A stretch of 62,666 nt of DNA from an uncultured Oscillospiraceae bacterium (GCA_934636655.1 CAKUAS010000012.1:1-62666); one strand, 5' to 3'. Positions 23,032 to 32,462 are shown, numbered from the stretch's first letter. Made by a program: numbers and translations. Notes: generated from the sequence alone by a model not told the origin.

Positions 23032-23958
23032 TTATCCTTCCTCTACAGCGTATGCCACCATCGGGCAGTCCTTTTCTATGCCGAGCGATGCGGTCTGATA
23101 CAGCAGCACACCGCCGCTTTTTGCAAATTCCTCGTGCAGCGGCCTGCCGAATATGTCGCATATCCTGCCGAGACTGTCTCCGGCGCGTATCGTGTCGCCT
23201 ATTTTCCTTGCAGGGTACCAGCAGCCGCTCATCGGAGCGTCTATGTATTCTCCGCGGGTGAACACGCGGGGAGCTCTGCGCACGGCGGAAACGCCGTCGC
23301 ACAATACGCCGAGATATCGCAGGATATTTTTGACGTCCGCGATATCCTGCGCTGCCTCCTGCCCGGACCACAGCCCGCAGCAGCCGCGCTCAATGAGCAC
23401 GGCAGGAACTCCGCACGTTCCGGCGTGACTGTAAAAGCCGTTTTTCGCCGTTGAACGCACGGCATAAGGAACATTGACGTGCATGGCAAGCTCCTGCGAC
23501 CTCGCGCATACCTCCGGCGCGGCAGCGCCGTGAAAATACACATGCGGCGTAAGATATTCGTATCCGCCGCCGGAGTGCAGATCAATTATACAGTCGCAGC
23601 GGCGTATTATTGCTTCCTCAAGAAACGCCGCAAGCCTCTCGGCGTCCGTTCCGCAGGAGCTGCCGGGGAATACCCGGTTGAGATTCTTGCCGTCGGACGG
23701 AAAAACATCCGAGCAGCGGCATATGAGCCCGTCGTAGTTAAAGGCGTGGACAAGGTGAAGCTCGCCGCATATATCCTTCGGGTCAAGACTCCCGGCAAGC
23801 TCGATAACTGCTTGAATGCCCACATATTCACGGCAGTGAACTCCTGCCGATACGGTGACGCGCAAGCCCTCTTGCGCGCCGTATATCACGGTTTCGGGAT
23901 ACTGTAATTTTGTGCCCGGAACGGAAACGAAGTGCTGTATTTTACTGTTCAATGTCAT
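23032..23958 (-). CDS. Succinylglutamate desuccinylase/aspartoacylase-family deacylase
   Basis: A 308-residue zinc carboxypeptidase-fold enzyme. The zinc ligands are His41 and Glu44 (GVHCRE) and His128 (DLHSGG); DGKNLNRVFPG (residues 90-99) supplies the substrate-binding Asn and Arg; the catalytic Glu lies in VLIERG. A C-terminal beta domain (SGCWYPARKIGDTIRAGDSLG) is typical of AstE/AspA proteins. It removes acyl groups from amino acids in known relatives. It is coupled to the ATPase gene by an ATGA overlap, so it probably processes what the transporter imports. Confidence 0.85.
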   Translation of the reverse strand: MTLNSKIQHFVSVPGTKLQYPETVIYGAQEGLRVTVSAGVHCREYVGIQAVIELAGSLDPKDICGELHLVHAFNYDGLICRCSDVFPSDGKNLNRVFPGSSCGTDAERLAAFLEEAIIRRCDCIIDLHSGGGYEYLTPHVYFHGAAAPEVCARSQELAMHVNVPYAVRSTAKNGFYSHAGTCGVPAVLIERGCCGLWSGQEAAQDIADVKNILRYLGVLCDGVSAVRRAPRVFTRGEYIDAPMSGCWYPARKIGDTIRAGDSLGRICDIFGRPLHEEFAKSGGVLLYQTASLGIEKDCPMVAYAVEEG

Positions 23959-24701
23959 AGCTCCATCACCGATGCTGTCAATTCCTTTGTGTATTCGTTC
24001 TGCGGTGAGGAGATTATCCTCTCCGTTTTACCCTCCTCGACGATCTTTCCTCCGTGCATGACGATGATCCTGTCGCACAGGGTGCTGACAACGGCAAGAT
24101 CGTGCGAGACAAAGATCATAGACATGTTCTTTTCTCTTCGCAGAGAGGATAAAAGCGTGAGTATCTGCGCCTGTGAGGATACGTCCAGTGCGCTCGTTAT
24201 CTCGTCGCACAGCAGAATGCGGGGCGACGAGGCAATAGCGCGGGCTATCGCAAAGCGCTGGCACTGCCCCCCGCTGAGCGAACGCGGGTATCGCCGCGCA
24301 AGCTCGGAGCTGAGCCCCACCTCGAGACACAGCGAGTCGAGATCGAGCACTGCGCCGCGCCCCATGAGACTGCAAAACGCGTCGCTAATCGAACTCGCTA
24401 TCGTCCTGCGCGGGTGAAATGATGCCGCGGGATCCTGAAATATCATCTGTATCTCGCGTTTATCGGCGATCGAACGCTTTCCGAAAAGCTCTCTGCCGTC
24501 GAGGTGAATGCTGCCTTCGTCAGGCGCTTCAAGACCGCATATAAGACGAAGAAGCGTGCTTTTCCCGCTGCCGGAGGTGCCGACAATACCGAGGATCTCG
24601 CCGCCAAACAGCTCAAAGCTTACATCCTGAACGGCAGTGGTTTTATGTCCCGCACGCTCATAGCTTTTGCTGAGGCTTTTAACGCTTAGTATACTTTCCA
24701 T
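23955..24701 (-). CDS. ABC transporter ATP-binding subunit (OppF/NikE type)
   Basis: A 248-residue ATPase of a nickel/peptide importer: Walker A GTSGSGKST, signature LSGGQCQRFAIARA, Walker B ILLCDEITSALD, and the H-loop VSHDLAV. The ATG at 24701, two bases after the previous stop and preceded by GGAGG, is the natural start; upstream in-frame codons read through the neighbouring gene. It pairs with the OppD-type ATPase encoded just before it. Confidence 0.9.
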   Translation of the reverse strand: MESILSVKSLSKSYERAGHKTTAVQDVSFELFGGEILGIVGTSGSGKSTLLRLICGLEAPDEGSIHLDGRELFGKRSIADKREIQMIFQDPAASFHPRRTIASSISDAFCSLMGRGAVLDLDSLCLEVGLSSELARRYPRSLSGGQCQRFAIARAIASSPRILLCDEITSALDVSSQAQILTLLSSLRREKNMSMIFVSHDLAVVSTLCDRIIVMHGGKIVEEGKTERIISSPQNEYTKELTASVMEL

Positions 24702-24702
24702 G

Positions 24703-25569
24703 CTATACCTCCGCGAGAACAAAATGTCCGGAGCTTCTCTCGATAAGCTGCCCCGAGTATGCTTGCATTTCAGATGTCGCCGCGGGCAGATCTCCGCCGA
24801 GCCGCGGAGCGGCCTTGAGCAGCGCCTTTGTGTATGGATGCAGGGGATTAGAGACCAGTTCCCGTGCGGGGGCAAGCTCAACGATCTTTCCGCGGTGCAT
24901 GACCGCAATGCGGTCGGCAATATACGCTGCCAGAGCGAGATCGTGTGTAACTATGAGCTGCGAAAGACCGTCTTCGCGCAGAGAGCGCAGCTCGTCGGCG
25001 ACCGTGCGGCGCGTTGCCGCGTCCAAAGCGCTCGTCGGTTCGTCGGCCAAAAGAAGCTTCTGCTGCATAAGCATGACGAGAGCGAGTGCAATGCGCTGAT
25101 TCATGCCGCCGCTCATTTCATACGGGCAGGAAGCGAGGATACGCTCGTGCTCATCCAGCCCGAGCCGCGCAAAAACGTCCCGTACCGACGGCAAAAAAGT
25201 GCTCTTGTCGTATTTTTCGTGACTTCTGAGCGTTTCAATAAACTGCTTTTTATAGTTGCGGATGGGATTGAACGCAGCACCGGGGGCCTGGAATATAAGT
25301 CCCATGCCGGAACTCGTGAGCTTTGCACGCTGCTTTGGCGAAAGCTCCGAGAGCCGCTGCGAGTCGAAAACTATGTCACCGCCCGTTGTCTCGGGCATGT
25401 CAAATACACCGATGACGGCCTTTAAGAGCGTGCTTTTTCCGCAGCCGGACTGCCCGACTACACACAGAGCCTCGCCGCGCCCGAGAGAAAACGATATATC
25501 CGATATAACGTCACCGTTCCCGTAACCAGCGCACAGGCCTTCGAGGAACAAAATTATGCTATCGTTCAT
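24703..25569 (-). CDS. ABC transporter ATP-binding subunit (OppD/NikD type)
   Basis: A 288-residue ATPase: Walker A GQSGCGKST, signature MSGGMNQRIALALV, Walker B LLLADEPTSALD, H-loop VTHDLAL, and a C-terminal peptide/nickel-importer extension (HPYTKALLKAAPRLGG). The extension lacks the obvious cysteine cluster of iron-sulfur-containing OppD types. It overlaps the permease stop (ATGA). Confidence 0.9.
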   Translation of the reverse strand: MNDSIILFLEGLCAGYGNGDVISDISFSLGRGEALCVVGQSGCGKSTLLKAVIGVFDMPETTGGDIVFDSQRLSELSPKQRAKLTSSGMGLIFQAPGAAFNPIRNYKKQFIETLRSHEKYDKSTFLPSVRDVFARLGLDEHERILASCPYEMSGGMNQRIALALVMLMQQKLLLADEPTSALDAATRRTVADELRSLREDGLSQLIVTHDLALAAYIADRIAVMHRGKIVELAPARELVSNPLHPYTKALLKAAPRLGGDLPAATSEMQAYSGQLIERSSGHFVLAEV

Positions 25570-26399
25570 TTTGTCGCCTCCACATCAAGATAGTCGCGCA
25601 GACAGTCGCCGAGACAGTTAAACACCATGACCGTAATTACAGTAGCTCCGGCCGGAGCTAGCGTTGCCCATGGAGCCAGCTGCATGTATGCGCGAGACTG
25701 ATTTATCATGCTGCCCCACTCGGCGTGAGGCTCCGTTACTCCGATGCCGAGGAAGGAAAGCCCCGCGATGCCTATCATCATCACACCCAGCTGAGTTGCG
25801 GCATTTACGACGAGAGTGCCCAGCATGCACGGCAGAAGATAGTGCAGCATTATCTTTAAGTCTGAGCATCCGGAGAGGCGAGCCGCGCTTATAAACGGCT
25901 CTTTCTTCATTGCAATGACCTGCGCTCTGGCAAGCCGGGCGTACAGCGTCCAGCCCGACAGCCCCATTGCCAGCATGGCGTTTATCATGCCGCCGCCGAG
26001 TATGCCAGCAACGGCAACGGCAAGTACCATCTGCGGAAATGCCAGCATTATATCGACAACGCGCATAATGACGCTGTCTGCCGCGCCGCCGTACCAGCCG
26101 GCGATCATCCCGAGCGCCGTTCCTATCACAAATGTAATTCCGACAAGTATTACGGCGGAGAATATGGATGTTCTCGCGCCCATGATGACACGAGAGAAAA
26201 CGCATCTGCCATACCTGTCCGTGCCGAAAAGGTGCTCGGCATCGGGAGAAGCATTCATGTGAGCGGCATTCGTTGCATTCGGATCGTTCGGAACGATGAG
26301 AGGGGCTAAAAGCCCTATGAGTATCAGTGTTCCGGCGAGAATAAGGAAGAAAAACAGCCTGCGTTTGTTCCTGTTTTGTGCGGCCATATTAATATCCAT
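25566..26399 (-). CDS. ABC transporter permease (DppC/NikC type)
   Basis: A 277-residue inner-membrane subunit with about six helices. The N-terminal HLFGTDRYGRCVFSRVIMGAR and the EAA loop region are typical of OppC/NikC permeases (AARLSGCSDLKIMLHYLLP). ATG at 26399 is chosen because AGGTG lies just upstream; the in-frame GTG at 26411 overlaps the preceding permease stop and has no SD. Confidence 0.88.
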   Translation of the reverse strand: MDINMAAQNRNKRRLFFFLILAGTLILIGLLAPLIVPNDPNATNAAHMNASPDAEHLFGTDRYGRCVFSRVIMGARTSIFSAVILVGITFVIGTALGMIAGWYGGAADSVIMRVVDIMLAFPQMVLAVAVAGILGGGMINAMLAMGLSGWTLYARLARAQVIAMKKEPFISAARLSGCSDLKIMLHYLLPCMLGTLVVNAATQLGVMMIGIAGLSFLGIGVTEPHAEWGSMINQSRAYMQLAPWATLAPAGATVITVMVFNCLGDCLRDYLDVEATK

Positions 26400-26407
26400 T
26401 GCGCACC

Positions 26408-27346
26408 TCACATTTCCTCGACCCGGGGGTCGAGACGGCGGTAGCAGATATCGGCCGCGAGGTTAATGAGAACATACACGCAGCTTGTGAATATGACAAA
26501 GCCCTGAATGACCGGGTAGTCGCGCGCGGTTATTGAATCCATAGCCAGCTTGCCGAGTCCCGGCCAGCGGAATATCGTTTCTACAACTACGCTGCCGCCG
26601 AGGAGCGTGCCGACGGACAGCGCAATGATCGTGAGAATGGGGATCATTGCGTTGTGCAGCACGTTTTTGAAAAGTATGGTCGAGATCTTCACGCCCCGCG
26701 CTCTTGCGCCGAGAACGTAATCGCGACCCAATTGCTCGAGTATCTCCGCGCGAAACTGGCGGATAAAGCGCGAGCACATCGGTATGGCCAGCGCAAGACA
26801 GGGCATGATGAGTCCCTTGAAGCTCCCGTCGGCAATGACGGGCAGCAGCCGCGTTTTGACGCAAAAAAAGTACATCAGCAGCACCGAAATAAGAAAATTC
26901 GGCAGAGAATTTCCGACAAAGCTCAAAAGGCGCACGATGTTATCGAGAACACCGTCCTTTTTTACTGCCGATATGACGGACAGAGGAAGCGCGACGATGA
27001 GCGACACGGCGAGGCTTCCCGCGCTCAGAATGAGTGTATAGCGCAGCGCGTGCACGAGCTTATCGGCAACCGGCAGACCGTCCTTATACGATGTGCCGAG
27101 GTCACCGGTCAGCGCATCTCCGAGCCACTGAGCGTAGCGTACAAGGAATGGCTCATTTAAGCCCATCTCCTCGCGTGCAGCCTCAAGAGTCTCCTCAGAA
27201 ACACTTATACCCTGCGCGTTGAGCTTTTTCAGCGCAGGGTCACCGGGCGATATGTACATGAGAAGATAGGTCAGGAAGCTCAGACCTATTATTATCACTG
27301 CAAGATGCAGCAGACGTTTTAAAATTTGCTTTTTAATATCCTTCAC
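26408..27346 (-). CDS. ABC transporter permease (DppB/NikB type)
   Basis: A 312-residue permease beginning KKQILKRLLHLAVIIIGLSFLTYLLM, the standard first helix of OppB/NikB subunits, with EAA-loop residues VLGARARGVKISTILFKNVL and the end FRWPGLGKLAMDSI. The start is uncertain: GTG at 27346 lies within the SD-like GAGGTGAAGG, and an ATT codon 9 nt further would sit at ideal spacing (see findings). Upstream frame extension overlaps the lipoprotein gene and is not real. Confidence 0.88.
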   Translation of the reverse strand: MKDIKKQILKRLLHLAVIIIGLSFLTYLLMYISPGDPALKKLNAQGISVSEETLEAAREEMGLNEPFLVRYAQWLGDALTGDLGTSYKDGLPVADKLVHALRYTLILSAGSLAVSLIVALPLSVISAVKKDGVLDNIVRLLSFVGNSLPNFLISVLLMYFFCVKTRLLPVIADGSFKGLIMPCLALAIPMCSRFIRQFRAEILEQLGRDYVLGARARGVKISTILFKNVLHNAMIPILTIIALSVGTLLGGSVVVETIFRWPGLGKLAMDSITARDYPVIQGFVIFTSCVYVLINLAADICYRRLDPRVEEM

Positions 27347-27357
27347 CTCTGCCTGCA

Positions 27358-27391
27358 CGGCAGGAGCCTCGGGGAGATGAGGCTCCTGCCG
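27358..27391 (-). repeat. Intercistronic hairpin
   Basis: CGGCAGGAGCCTC and GAGGCTCCTGCCG form a 13-bp stem between the solute-binding protein and the first permease. No T run follows on the minus strand. Such structures protect the upstream mRNA, giving more binding protein than permease. Confidence 0.6.
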
Positions 27392-27404
27392 TCGGGGGTA
27401 TATA

Positions 27405-28922
27405 TTACATGTCGGTGTTCGCGTCGATGCGGTAGAAATCGAAGGGGCACTTTTCATAAACACCGCTGACGTTTTTCGAGGTAACGGTGATTTTATTGAA
27501 CAATCCCACGCAGCCGATGGCATTATCGTCAATAGCAAGCTGAACGATTTTATTTGCAAGCTTGGCGCGCTTATCCGTGTCGGTTTCGACCTGAAGCGCG
27601 GAGATGAGAGAGCCGGCCTCATCGCTTTCAAAGCCCGCAGACGCCCAGTAGCCGCCCGGACGCAGCACGGTGTCGATGAAATAATACGCATCGCCGTTCT
27701 TGTCGGCTATCATGCAGTAAAGGGCGATGTCGTAGTCGCCGGAGAGAATGTAGGTCGCGTCCGCGTCCTCCTGAGAGGTGAGGACCGAGTCTATGCCTAT
27801 GGCCTTGAGCTGCTCCTGCATTAAAAGCGCCAGCGTATCCAGAGAGCGGGCGGGATAGTAGCAGATGTTAAGCTTGAGATCCTTGCCGTCCTTTTCGTAA
27901 ATACCGTCGGAGCCGAGGGTGTAGCCAGCCTGCTCAATTGCAGCCTTTGCCGCAGCGGTATCGACCGCGGGCTTTGCCGCCTTGCCGTAGGCGGCCGCGG
28001 TTCCGAAGGGACCGACGGCGGCGGTGACTGTGCCGTTTAAGTAGGAAGCGATGGCGTCACAGTCAACGGTGAGGTTTATTGCCTTCCTGAGCTCGTCGCT
28101 CAGACGGTTTTGATTGAGCATGTAAAACTGCAGTCTCGTCGCCGGAACCTCCGTCACGGTATACTTGTCGGGCGAGGCGTCGAATATTTCCTTTGCGGCG
28201 GCAGTGACCGAGGTGTAGCAGTCAATTTCGCCGTTCTGCATTGCCATGAGCTTGGACTCGTCGTCCTGCATATAGTAGAACACCGCGCCGTCGAGCTTAA
28301 CGTCGCCGCCCCAGTAATTATCGTTGCGGCTGACCTCGACCGTACCTTCGGGTACGAAGGATTTTATCACAAACGGGCCGGTGGCAACAGGTGCGTTATC
28401 AAAGTCCTCGGTCGCGTCAAGATCCATGATCCCCATCTCGGGCGAGGCGAGGTCGTTGACTAAGGTGGGGTAGACTTCATTCGTCGTAATTGTGAGCTCA
28501 GAGTCGCTGACGGCCTTATAATCGTAGTCTTTAAACTGCGCAAAGCGGATATTCAATTCTCCCACGCGCTTTAAGTTCCTGATGACCGTATCGGCCGTCA
28601 CGGCGCTGCCGTTTGAAAAATGCACGCCGTCCTTAAGCGTTACAGTCCATGTAAGACCGTCGTCGGAGGCCACGGCGCCGGAGGCCAAGCAGGGCTGCAC
28701 CGAGCTGTCGTCGCCCATTTTGAAAAGCGCCTCGGTTATGCCGTATATGGAGGTATACCAGCCGTAGTATTCCTTGTGTGCGTCGAGACTGGGGTATGCA
28801 AAGCTTTCCGCAACGCGGAGTATTTTTTCCTCGCTGCTTTTGTCACTGCTGTCGGTGCCGCAGGCGGCAAGGCTCAGCAGCATGATAAGCGCAAGCGCGA
28901 GCGCGGTTATTCTCTTTTTCAT
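27405..28922 (-). CDS. Solute-binding lipoprotein, family 5 (NikA/DppA-like)
   Basis: A 505-residue extracellular lipoprotein. The signal peptide ends in a lipobox (LSLAACG), with Cys lipidated. The family 5 pattern follows: SLDAHKEYYGWYTSIYGITEALF, LTWTVTLKDGVHFSNG, TGPFVIKSF, LRKAINLTVD. Family members bind peptides, nickel complexes or metallophores. The ATG at 28922 has GAGAGAG upstream; a GTG three codons earlier is less likely. Clear periplasm-equivalent capture role; ligand unknown. Confidence 0.9.
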   Translation of the reverse strand: MKKRITALALALIMLLSLAACGTDSSDKSSEEKILRVAESFAYPSLDAHKEYYGWYTSIYGITEALFKMGDDSSVQPCLASGAVASDDGLTWTVTLKDGVHFSNGSAVTADTVIRNLKRVGELNIRFAQFKDYDYKAVSDSELTITTNEVYPTLVNDLASPEMGIMDLDATEDFDNAPVATGPFVIKSFVPEGTVEVSRNDNYWGGDVKLDGAVFYYMQDDESKLMAMQNGEIDCYTSVTAAAKEIFDASPDKYTVTEVPATRLQFYMLNQNRLSDELRKAINLTVDCDAIASYLNGTVTAAVGPFGTAAAYGKAAKPAVDTAAAKAAIEQAGYTLGSDGIYEKDGKDLKLNICYYPARSLDTLALLMQEQLKAIGIDSVLTSQEDADATYILSGDYDIALYCMIADKNGDAYYFIDTVLRPGGYWASAGFESDEAGSLISALQVETDTDKRAKLANKIVQLAIDDNAIGCVGLFNKITVTSKNVSGVYEKCPFDFYRIDANTDM

Positions 28923-28945
28923 TTTTTTCACTCTCTCATTTCAAA

Positions 28946-29704
28946 TTATTTTACGGCTCTTATCAGAAAGCAGGGGGCGGATGCGTAATTGAGCATCTCC
29001 TCACGGCTCCAGAGCCTGCGGCTGACGGAGGTGTCGGCGCTGACATTTTTGAAGCCGAGGTCGAGCAGCGTCACCGCATCCCAGTGAGGGCGCGCAAGCC
29101 TTCCCATCGGCAGCGTGCGCGAGATATTTTCCATGAGCCAGCCCTCGTCATAGCTTTCATAGTCCTCAAAACCGGCCTGAATGGTGTTTTCCCTGTCGGC
29201 CTGTCTTTTGCACTTTTCCTCGTCATCAAATAGATAGGCGTACCAGTTAGAATCGATGTTAAGCATCACGCCGCCGTCGCGCAGAACGCGCCGCCATTCG
29301 CCGTAGGCCTTCACGGGGTCCGGGAGATTCCATGTCAGGTTTCGCGTGACGATAACGTCAAACTCGCTGTCGGAAAAGTCAAGTTCCTGCGCGTCCATCT
29401 TGAAAAAGCGTATCTTATCGGCGAGCTTTCCGGCATTGTTTTTCGCCTGCTCGAGCATGCCGTCGGATACGTCGATGGCCGTAACGTCATAGCCGCGTGC
29501 GGCAAGGATGATCGCGTAAAAACCCGGGCCTGTTCCGATGTCCAGCACTCTGAGCGTTCTGCCGTTTGCCCGGGGAAAGTTCTTTATGAGCTCGTCAGCC
29601 CACTTCCCGTCCCAGCCGTCGGCAAGATTCTTCTTGACGACCTCGGTGTACGAGCTTGCGCGGCGCGTCCAGTACTGCTCGATCGTGTTAGTGAGTGCGT
29701 TCAT
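28946..29704 (-). CDS. Class I SAM-dependent methyltransferase (first in operon)
   Basis: A 252-residue methyltransferase: motif I VLDIGTGPGFYAIILA, acidic loop VTAIDVSDGML, VTRNLTWNLPDP, and DGGVMLNIDSNWY. It is a paralogue of the last gene of the same operon (22299-23027). ATG at 29704 with AAGGAG upstream. It is the promoter-proximal gene, followed 23 bp later by the lipoprotein, so methylation and import are co-expressed. Substrate unknown. Confidence 0.85.
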   Translation of the reverse strand: MNALTNTIEQYWTRRASSYTEVVKKNLADGWDGKWADELIKNFPRANGRTLRVLDIGTGPGFYAIILAARGYDVTAIDVSDGMLEQAKNNAGKLADKIRFFKMDAQELDFSDSEFDVIVTRNLTWNLPDPVKAYGEWRRVLRDGGVMLNIDSNWYAYLFDDEEKCKRQADRENTIQAGFEDYESYDEGWLMENISRTLPMGRLARPHWDAVTLLDLGFKNVSADTSVSRRLWSREEMLNYASAPCFLIRAVK

Positions 29705-29759
29705 GGCAATTCTCCTTAAATGGTAAGTCAAGACTTCTTATGTTTGAAGTTTAACACGC

Positions 29760-29792
29760 AAAAAATCCCCCCACAAGCCGGGTGGGGGGATA
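29760..29792 (-). terminator. Terminator of the copper-export operon
   Basis: ATCCCCCCAC and GTGGGGGGAT form a 10-bp stem followed by a T run on the minus strand (A run at 29761-29765). It separates the copA/copZ-like unit from the methyltransferase-ABC operon, whose promoter must lie in the remaining 55 bp. Confidence 0.8.
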
Positions 29793-29807
29793 TAAATTTC
29801 AAAAATT

Positions 29808-30089
29808 CTATCTTTTTTTTCGGGTAAAGGGGCTTTTGAGGGCGTTGAGCAGCGGATTCGTACCAGGCGCGCCGACGGGACAGGCGGGGTAGCCGCCGTT
29901 TTCCAAAACGCGGCGTATCTCCTCCTCGGAGACGATGCCGGGATCAAACTTCACGGTGAGCACGCCCTTTAGATACGCGATGGATGCATCAAGTACGCCG
30001 CGGGTCTGCAAAACGTCGCCGAGTATGAGCTCAGGGCATTGGCGGCAGTACATGCCCTTTATGCCGGTGACCATTATTTTTTCTTCCAT
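29808..30089 (-). CDS. CopZ-like heavy-metal-associated (HMA) protein
   Basis: A 93-residue protein with one ferredoxin-like HMA domain (residues 1-70). The metal motif is MYCRQC rather than the usual MxCxxC with small residues. A basic tail (NALKSPFTRKKR) is unusual for a copper chaperone. The ATG at 30089 lies within the end of the CopA gene (16-bp overlap), so it is translated after it. It probably carries Cu(I) to or from CopA; the altered loop may change affinity. Confidence 0.75.
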   Translation of the reverse strand: MEEKIMVTGIKGMYCRQCPELILGDVLQTRGVLDASIAYLKGVLTVKFDPGIVSEEEIRRVLENGGYPACPVGAPGTNPLLNALKSPFTRKKR

Positions 30090-32413
30090 TTTGCCTTTTT
30101 CTCCTTCTTGAGACTCAGCGAGTGCATCAAAACACCTATCGAGCTTGCGGACATGGCGGCTGCGCATATCGACGGATGCAGTATGCCCATTGCCGCGACC
30201 GGGATGCTTATTATGTTGTAAAACAGAGCCCAGCGCAGGTTCTGACGTATCGTTTTTATCGTCGCTGCGGATATGGCAAACGCCTCGGGCAGCTTTCTGA
30301 GATCGCCGGACGGGAGAAGCACTCCGGCGGCCTCAATGGCGATATCCGAGCCTGAGCCCATCGCAACAGCGCAGTCGGCGCTTGCCAGTGCCGGGGTGTC
30401 GTTTATCCCGTCGCCGACCATGCACACAGTCTTGCCCATGGCTTTGAGCTTTTCAACCTGTGCGGCCTTTTCATCGGGGCGTACCTCAAATAAAACGTTG
30501 TCTATCCCGGCCTTGGCGGCAATGGCTTTTGCCGTGCGCTCGTTATCGCCCGTGAGCATCCAGACCTCTTTGCCGGAGCTTTTAAGCAGCTTTACGGCCT
30601 CGGCTGCCTCGGATTTCAGCATGTCGGCAATGCCGAGAACGCCGATGAGAGCACCGTCACGGCAGACGCAGATCTCCGCCTTGGCATCAAGACGAACATC
30701 GGGTAAGGCTGACAATGCGCTTGTGTCGATGTCACTGCGCTCCAGTGCAGCGCGGCTTGCGCATATTATCCAGCTGCCGCCGACTGTTCCGGATACACCG
30801 CTGCCGATATCGTATGAAAAATCTTTGACCTCGTAAGCATCCCCGTTAGAGTAATGCTCATCGGCATACCGCGTTACCGCACGCGAAAGCGGATGATCCG
30901 AGTGCTTTTCAAGCGCTGCGCAAAGCAGAACAAGCTCACGCTCCGTGCCCCCAGGGGCGGGATATACATCCGTGAGTTCCGGCTGACCAGTCGTCAGTGT
31001 GCCGGTCTTGTCGAGAATAACGCAGTCTGCTTTGTATGCGTTTTCAAGCTCTGCGCCGCTGCGGAAGAGTATACCGTTCTCGGCGGCCCTGCCCGAGCCG
31101 ACCATGAGCCCGGTGGGTGTTGCAAGCCCCAATGCGCAGGGACATGCGACCGACAGGACATCACAGCAGTTGAGTATTGCCTTTTCGAGGTTCTTGGGGG
31201 CAATGCGCTTGTACCAAACGGCGAATGTCGCGGCCGCAGCGCCGATGACGGCCGGAACGAACCAGCGAGCGACGGAGTCGGCAAAGCGCTGCACCGGCGC
31301 TTTTTCGCTCTGGGCACGGCGAACGATGCCGATTATCTGCTCGAGCACCGTTTCCTTGCCGAGCGCCGCGGCACGAACCTCGGCAGAGCCTGAGCGGTTA
31401 AGGCTTCCGCCGATGACCTGGCCTCCCTCGGATTTGTCCACGGGCATGCTCTCGCCGGTCAGCATGGATTCGTCAACGGCGCATTTTCCTTTTATTATCA
31501 CGCCGTCCACCGGCACACGCTCGCCCGGACGAATGAGAATGATATCGCCGAGGCGGATCTTATCAACACCCGTTTCTTCAAACTTTTCGCCGCGCTTTAC
31601 CATTGCCGTGCGCGGTTGGAGGTGTATGAGCTTGCGTATGGCCGAGTTTGCCTCGCCGGTAGCGACCTGCTCCATGTATTTTCCGAACAGGATAAGCGAC
31701 AAAAGCACGCCGTCGGAGGTGAAATAGAGCTTAAAATTGCTCTTTCGCGTCAGCGCAACATATGAGCTGTAGCCGTAAATGAGCGTCGATGAAAGCGAAA
31801 CGAGCAGATCCATGCCGAAAAAGCCGCTGCGCAGCTCACGCGCGGCCGCACGGTAGAAATATCGCCCGGGGATAAATTGCAGTGCGCTTCCTATAAGAAA
31901 TTGCAGCTTCGGGTGCACTTCGAGCATGAGCGGAGCCGTGCACGCGGCGCTTGTAACAAGCGTTTTTAAAAGATCCATACGCTTTTCAAGCTCCTGATCC
32001 TCATCACCGCCGCGGATCTCGACGATCTCGGCCGCAAGGCTGCAGTCTGTGCAGACCTCAGTCAGCATGCGCGTGTCGAGGCCTACGGGCCACATGGAAA
32101 CCATTATGATATCCCCGTGAACCTGCGTGTCCTTAACACCGAAAACGTTTTTAAGCGCTTCTGCCGCAGCGTGGGGATCGCCCTCAAAGCGGATATCCGC
32201 CTCCTCAACGGGGACTCGAAATCCTGCTTTTTTGACGCAGGCCGCTATATCTTCAAGCTCCAGCGCCGTCTCGTCAAAGCATATGAATGCCGAGGACGAG
32301 GCGTAGTTTACGGCGGCCTTGTCTATGCCGTGCAGCTTCAAAAGCGCTCTGTCCAGCCGCGCGACGCATGCCGCGCACTCCATATCAAGAATTCTGAGTG
32401 TGATCTCTTTCAT
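30074..32413 (-). CDS. copA: Copper-exporting P1B-ATPase CopA
   Basis: A 779-residue Cu(I)-exporting ATPase. An N-terminal HMA domain has MECAACV (Cys13, Cys16); a second, degenerate HMA-like segment (about 75-135) lacks the pair. Catalytic motifs: TGES (LTGESMPVD), CPC in VACPCALGLATPTG, DKTGTLTTG, GDGINDTPALA. It is a second copper-type pump in the window, unlike the short one at 14480. The ATG at 32413 is preferred to 32440; SD-like GAGAG lies near. Operon with an upstream membrane protein and a downstream CopZ-like gene. Confidence 0.92.
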   Translation of the reverse strand: MKEITLRILDMECAACVARLDRALLKLHGIDKAAVNYASSSAFICFDETALELEDIAACVKKAGFRVPVEEADIRFEGDPHAAAEALKNVFGVKDTQVHGDIIMVSMWPVGLDTRMLTEVCTDCSLAAEIVEIRGGDEDQELEKRMDLLKTLVTSAACTAPLMLEVHPKLQFLIGSALQFIPGRYFYRAAARELRSGFFGMDLLVSLSSTLIYGYSSYVALTRKSNFKLYFTSDGVLLSLILFGKYMEQVATGEANSAIRKLIHLQPRTAMVKRGEKFEETGVDKIRLGDIILIRPGERVPVDGVIIKGKCAVDESMLTGESMPVDKSEGGQVIGGSLNRSGSAEVRAAALGKETVLEQIIGIVRRAQSEKAPVQRFADSVARWFVPAVIGAAAATFAVWYKRIAPKNLEKAILNCCDVLSVACPCALGLATPTGLMVGSGRAAENGILFRSGAELENAYKADCVILDKTGTLTTGQPELTDVYPAPGGTERELVLLCAALEKHSDHPLSRAVTRYADEHYSNGDAYEVKDFSYDIGSGVSGTVGGSWIICASRAALERSDIDTSALSALPDVRLDAKAEICVCRDGALIGVLGIADMLKSEAAEAVKLLKSSGKEVWMLTGDNERTAKAIAAKAGIDNVLFEVRPDEKAAQVEKLKAMGKTVCMVGDGINDTPALASADCAVAMGSGSDIAIEAAGVLLPSGDLRKLPEAFAISAATIKTIRQNLRWALFYNIISIPVAAMGILHPSICAAAMSASSIGVLMHSLSLKKEKKAKWKKK

Positions 32414-32462
32414 AGCAATAATGTCAAAAGGGGAGAGCATAGCTCTCCCGTGTGGATCTTGA

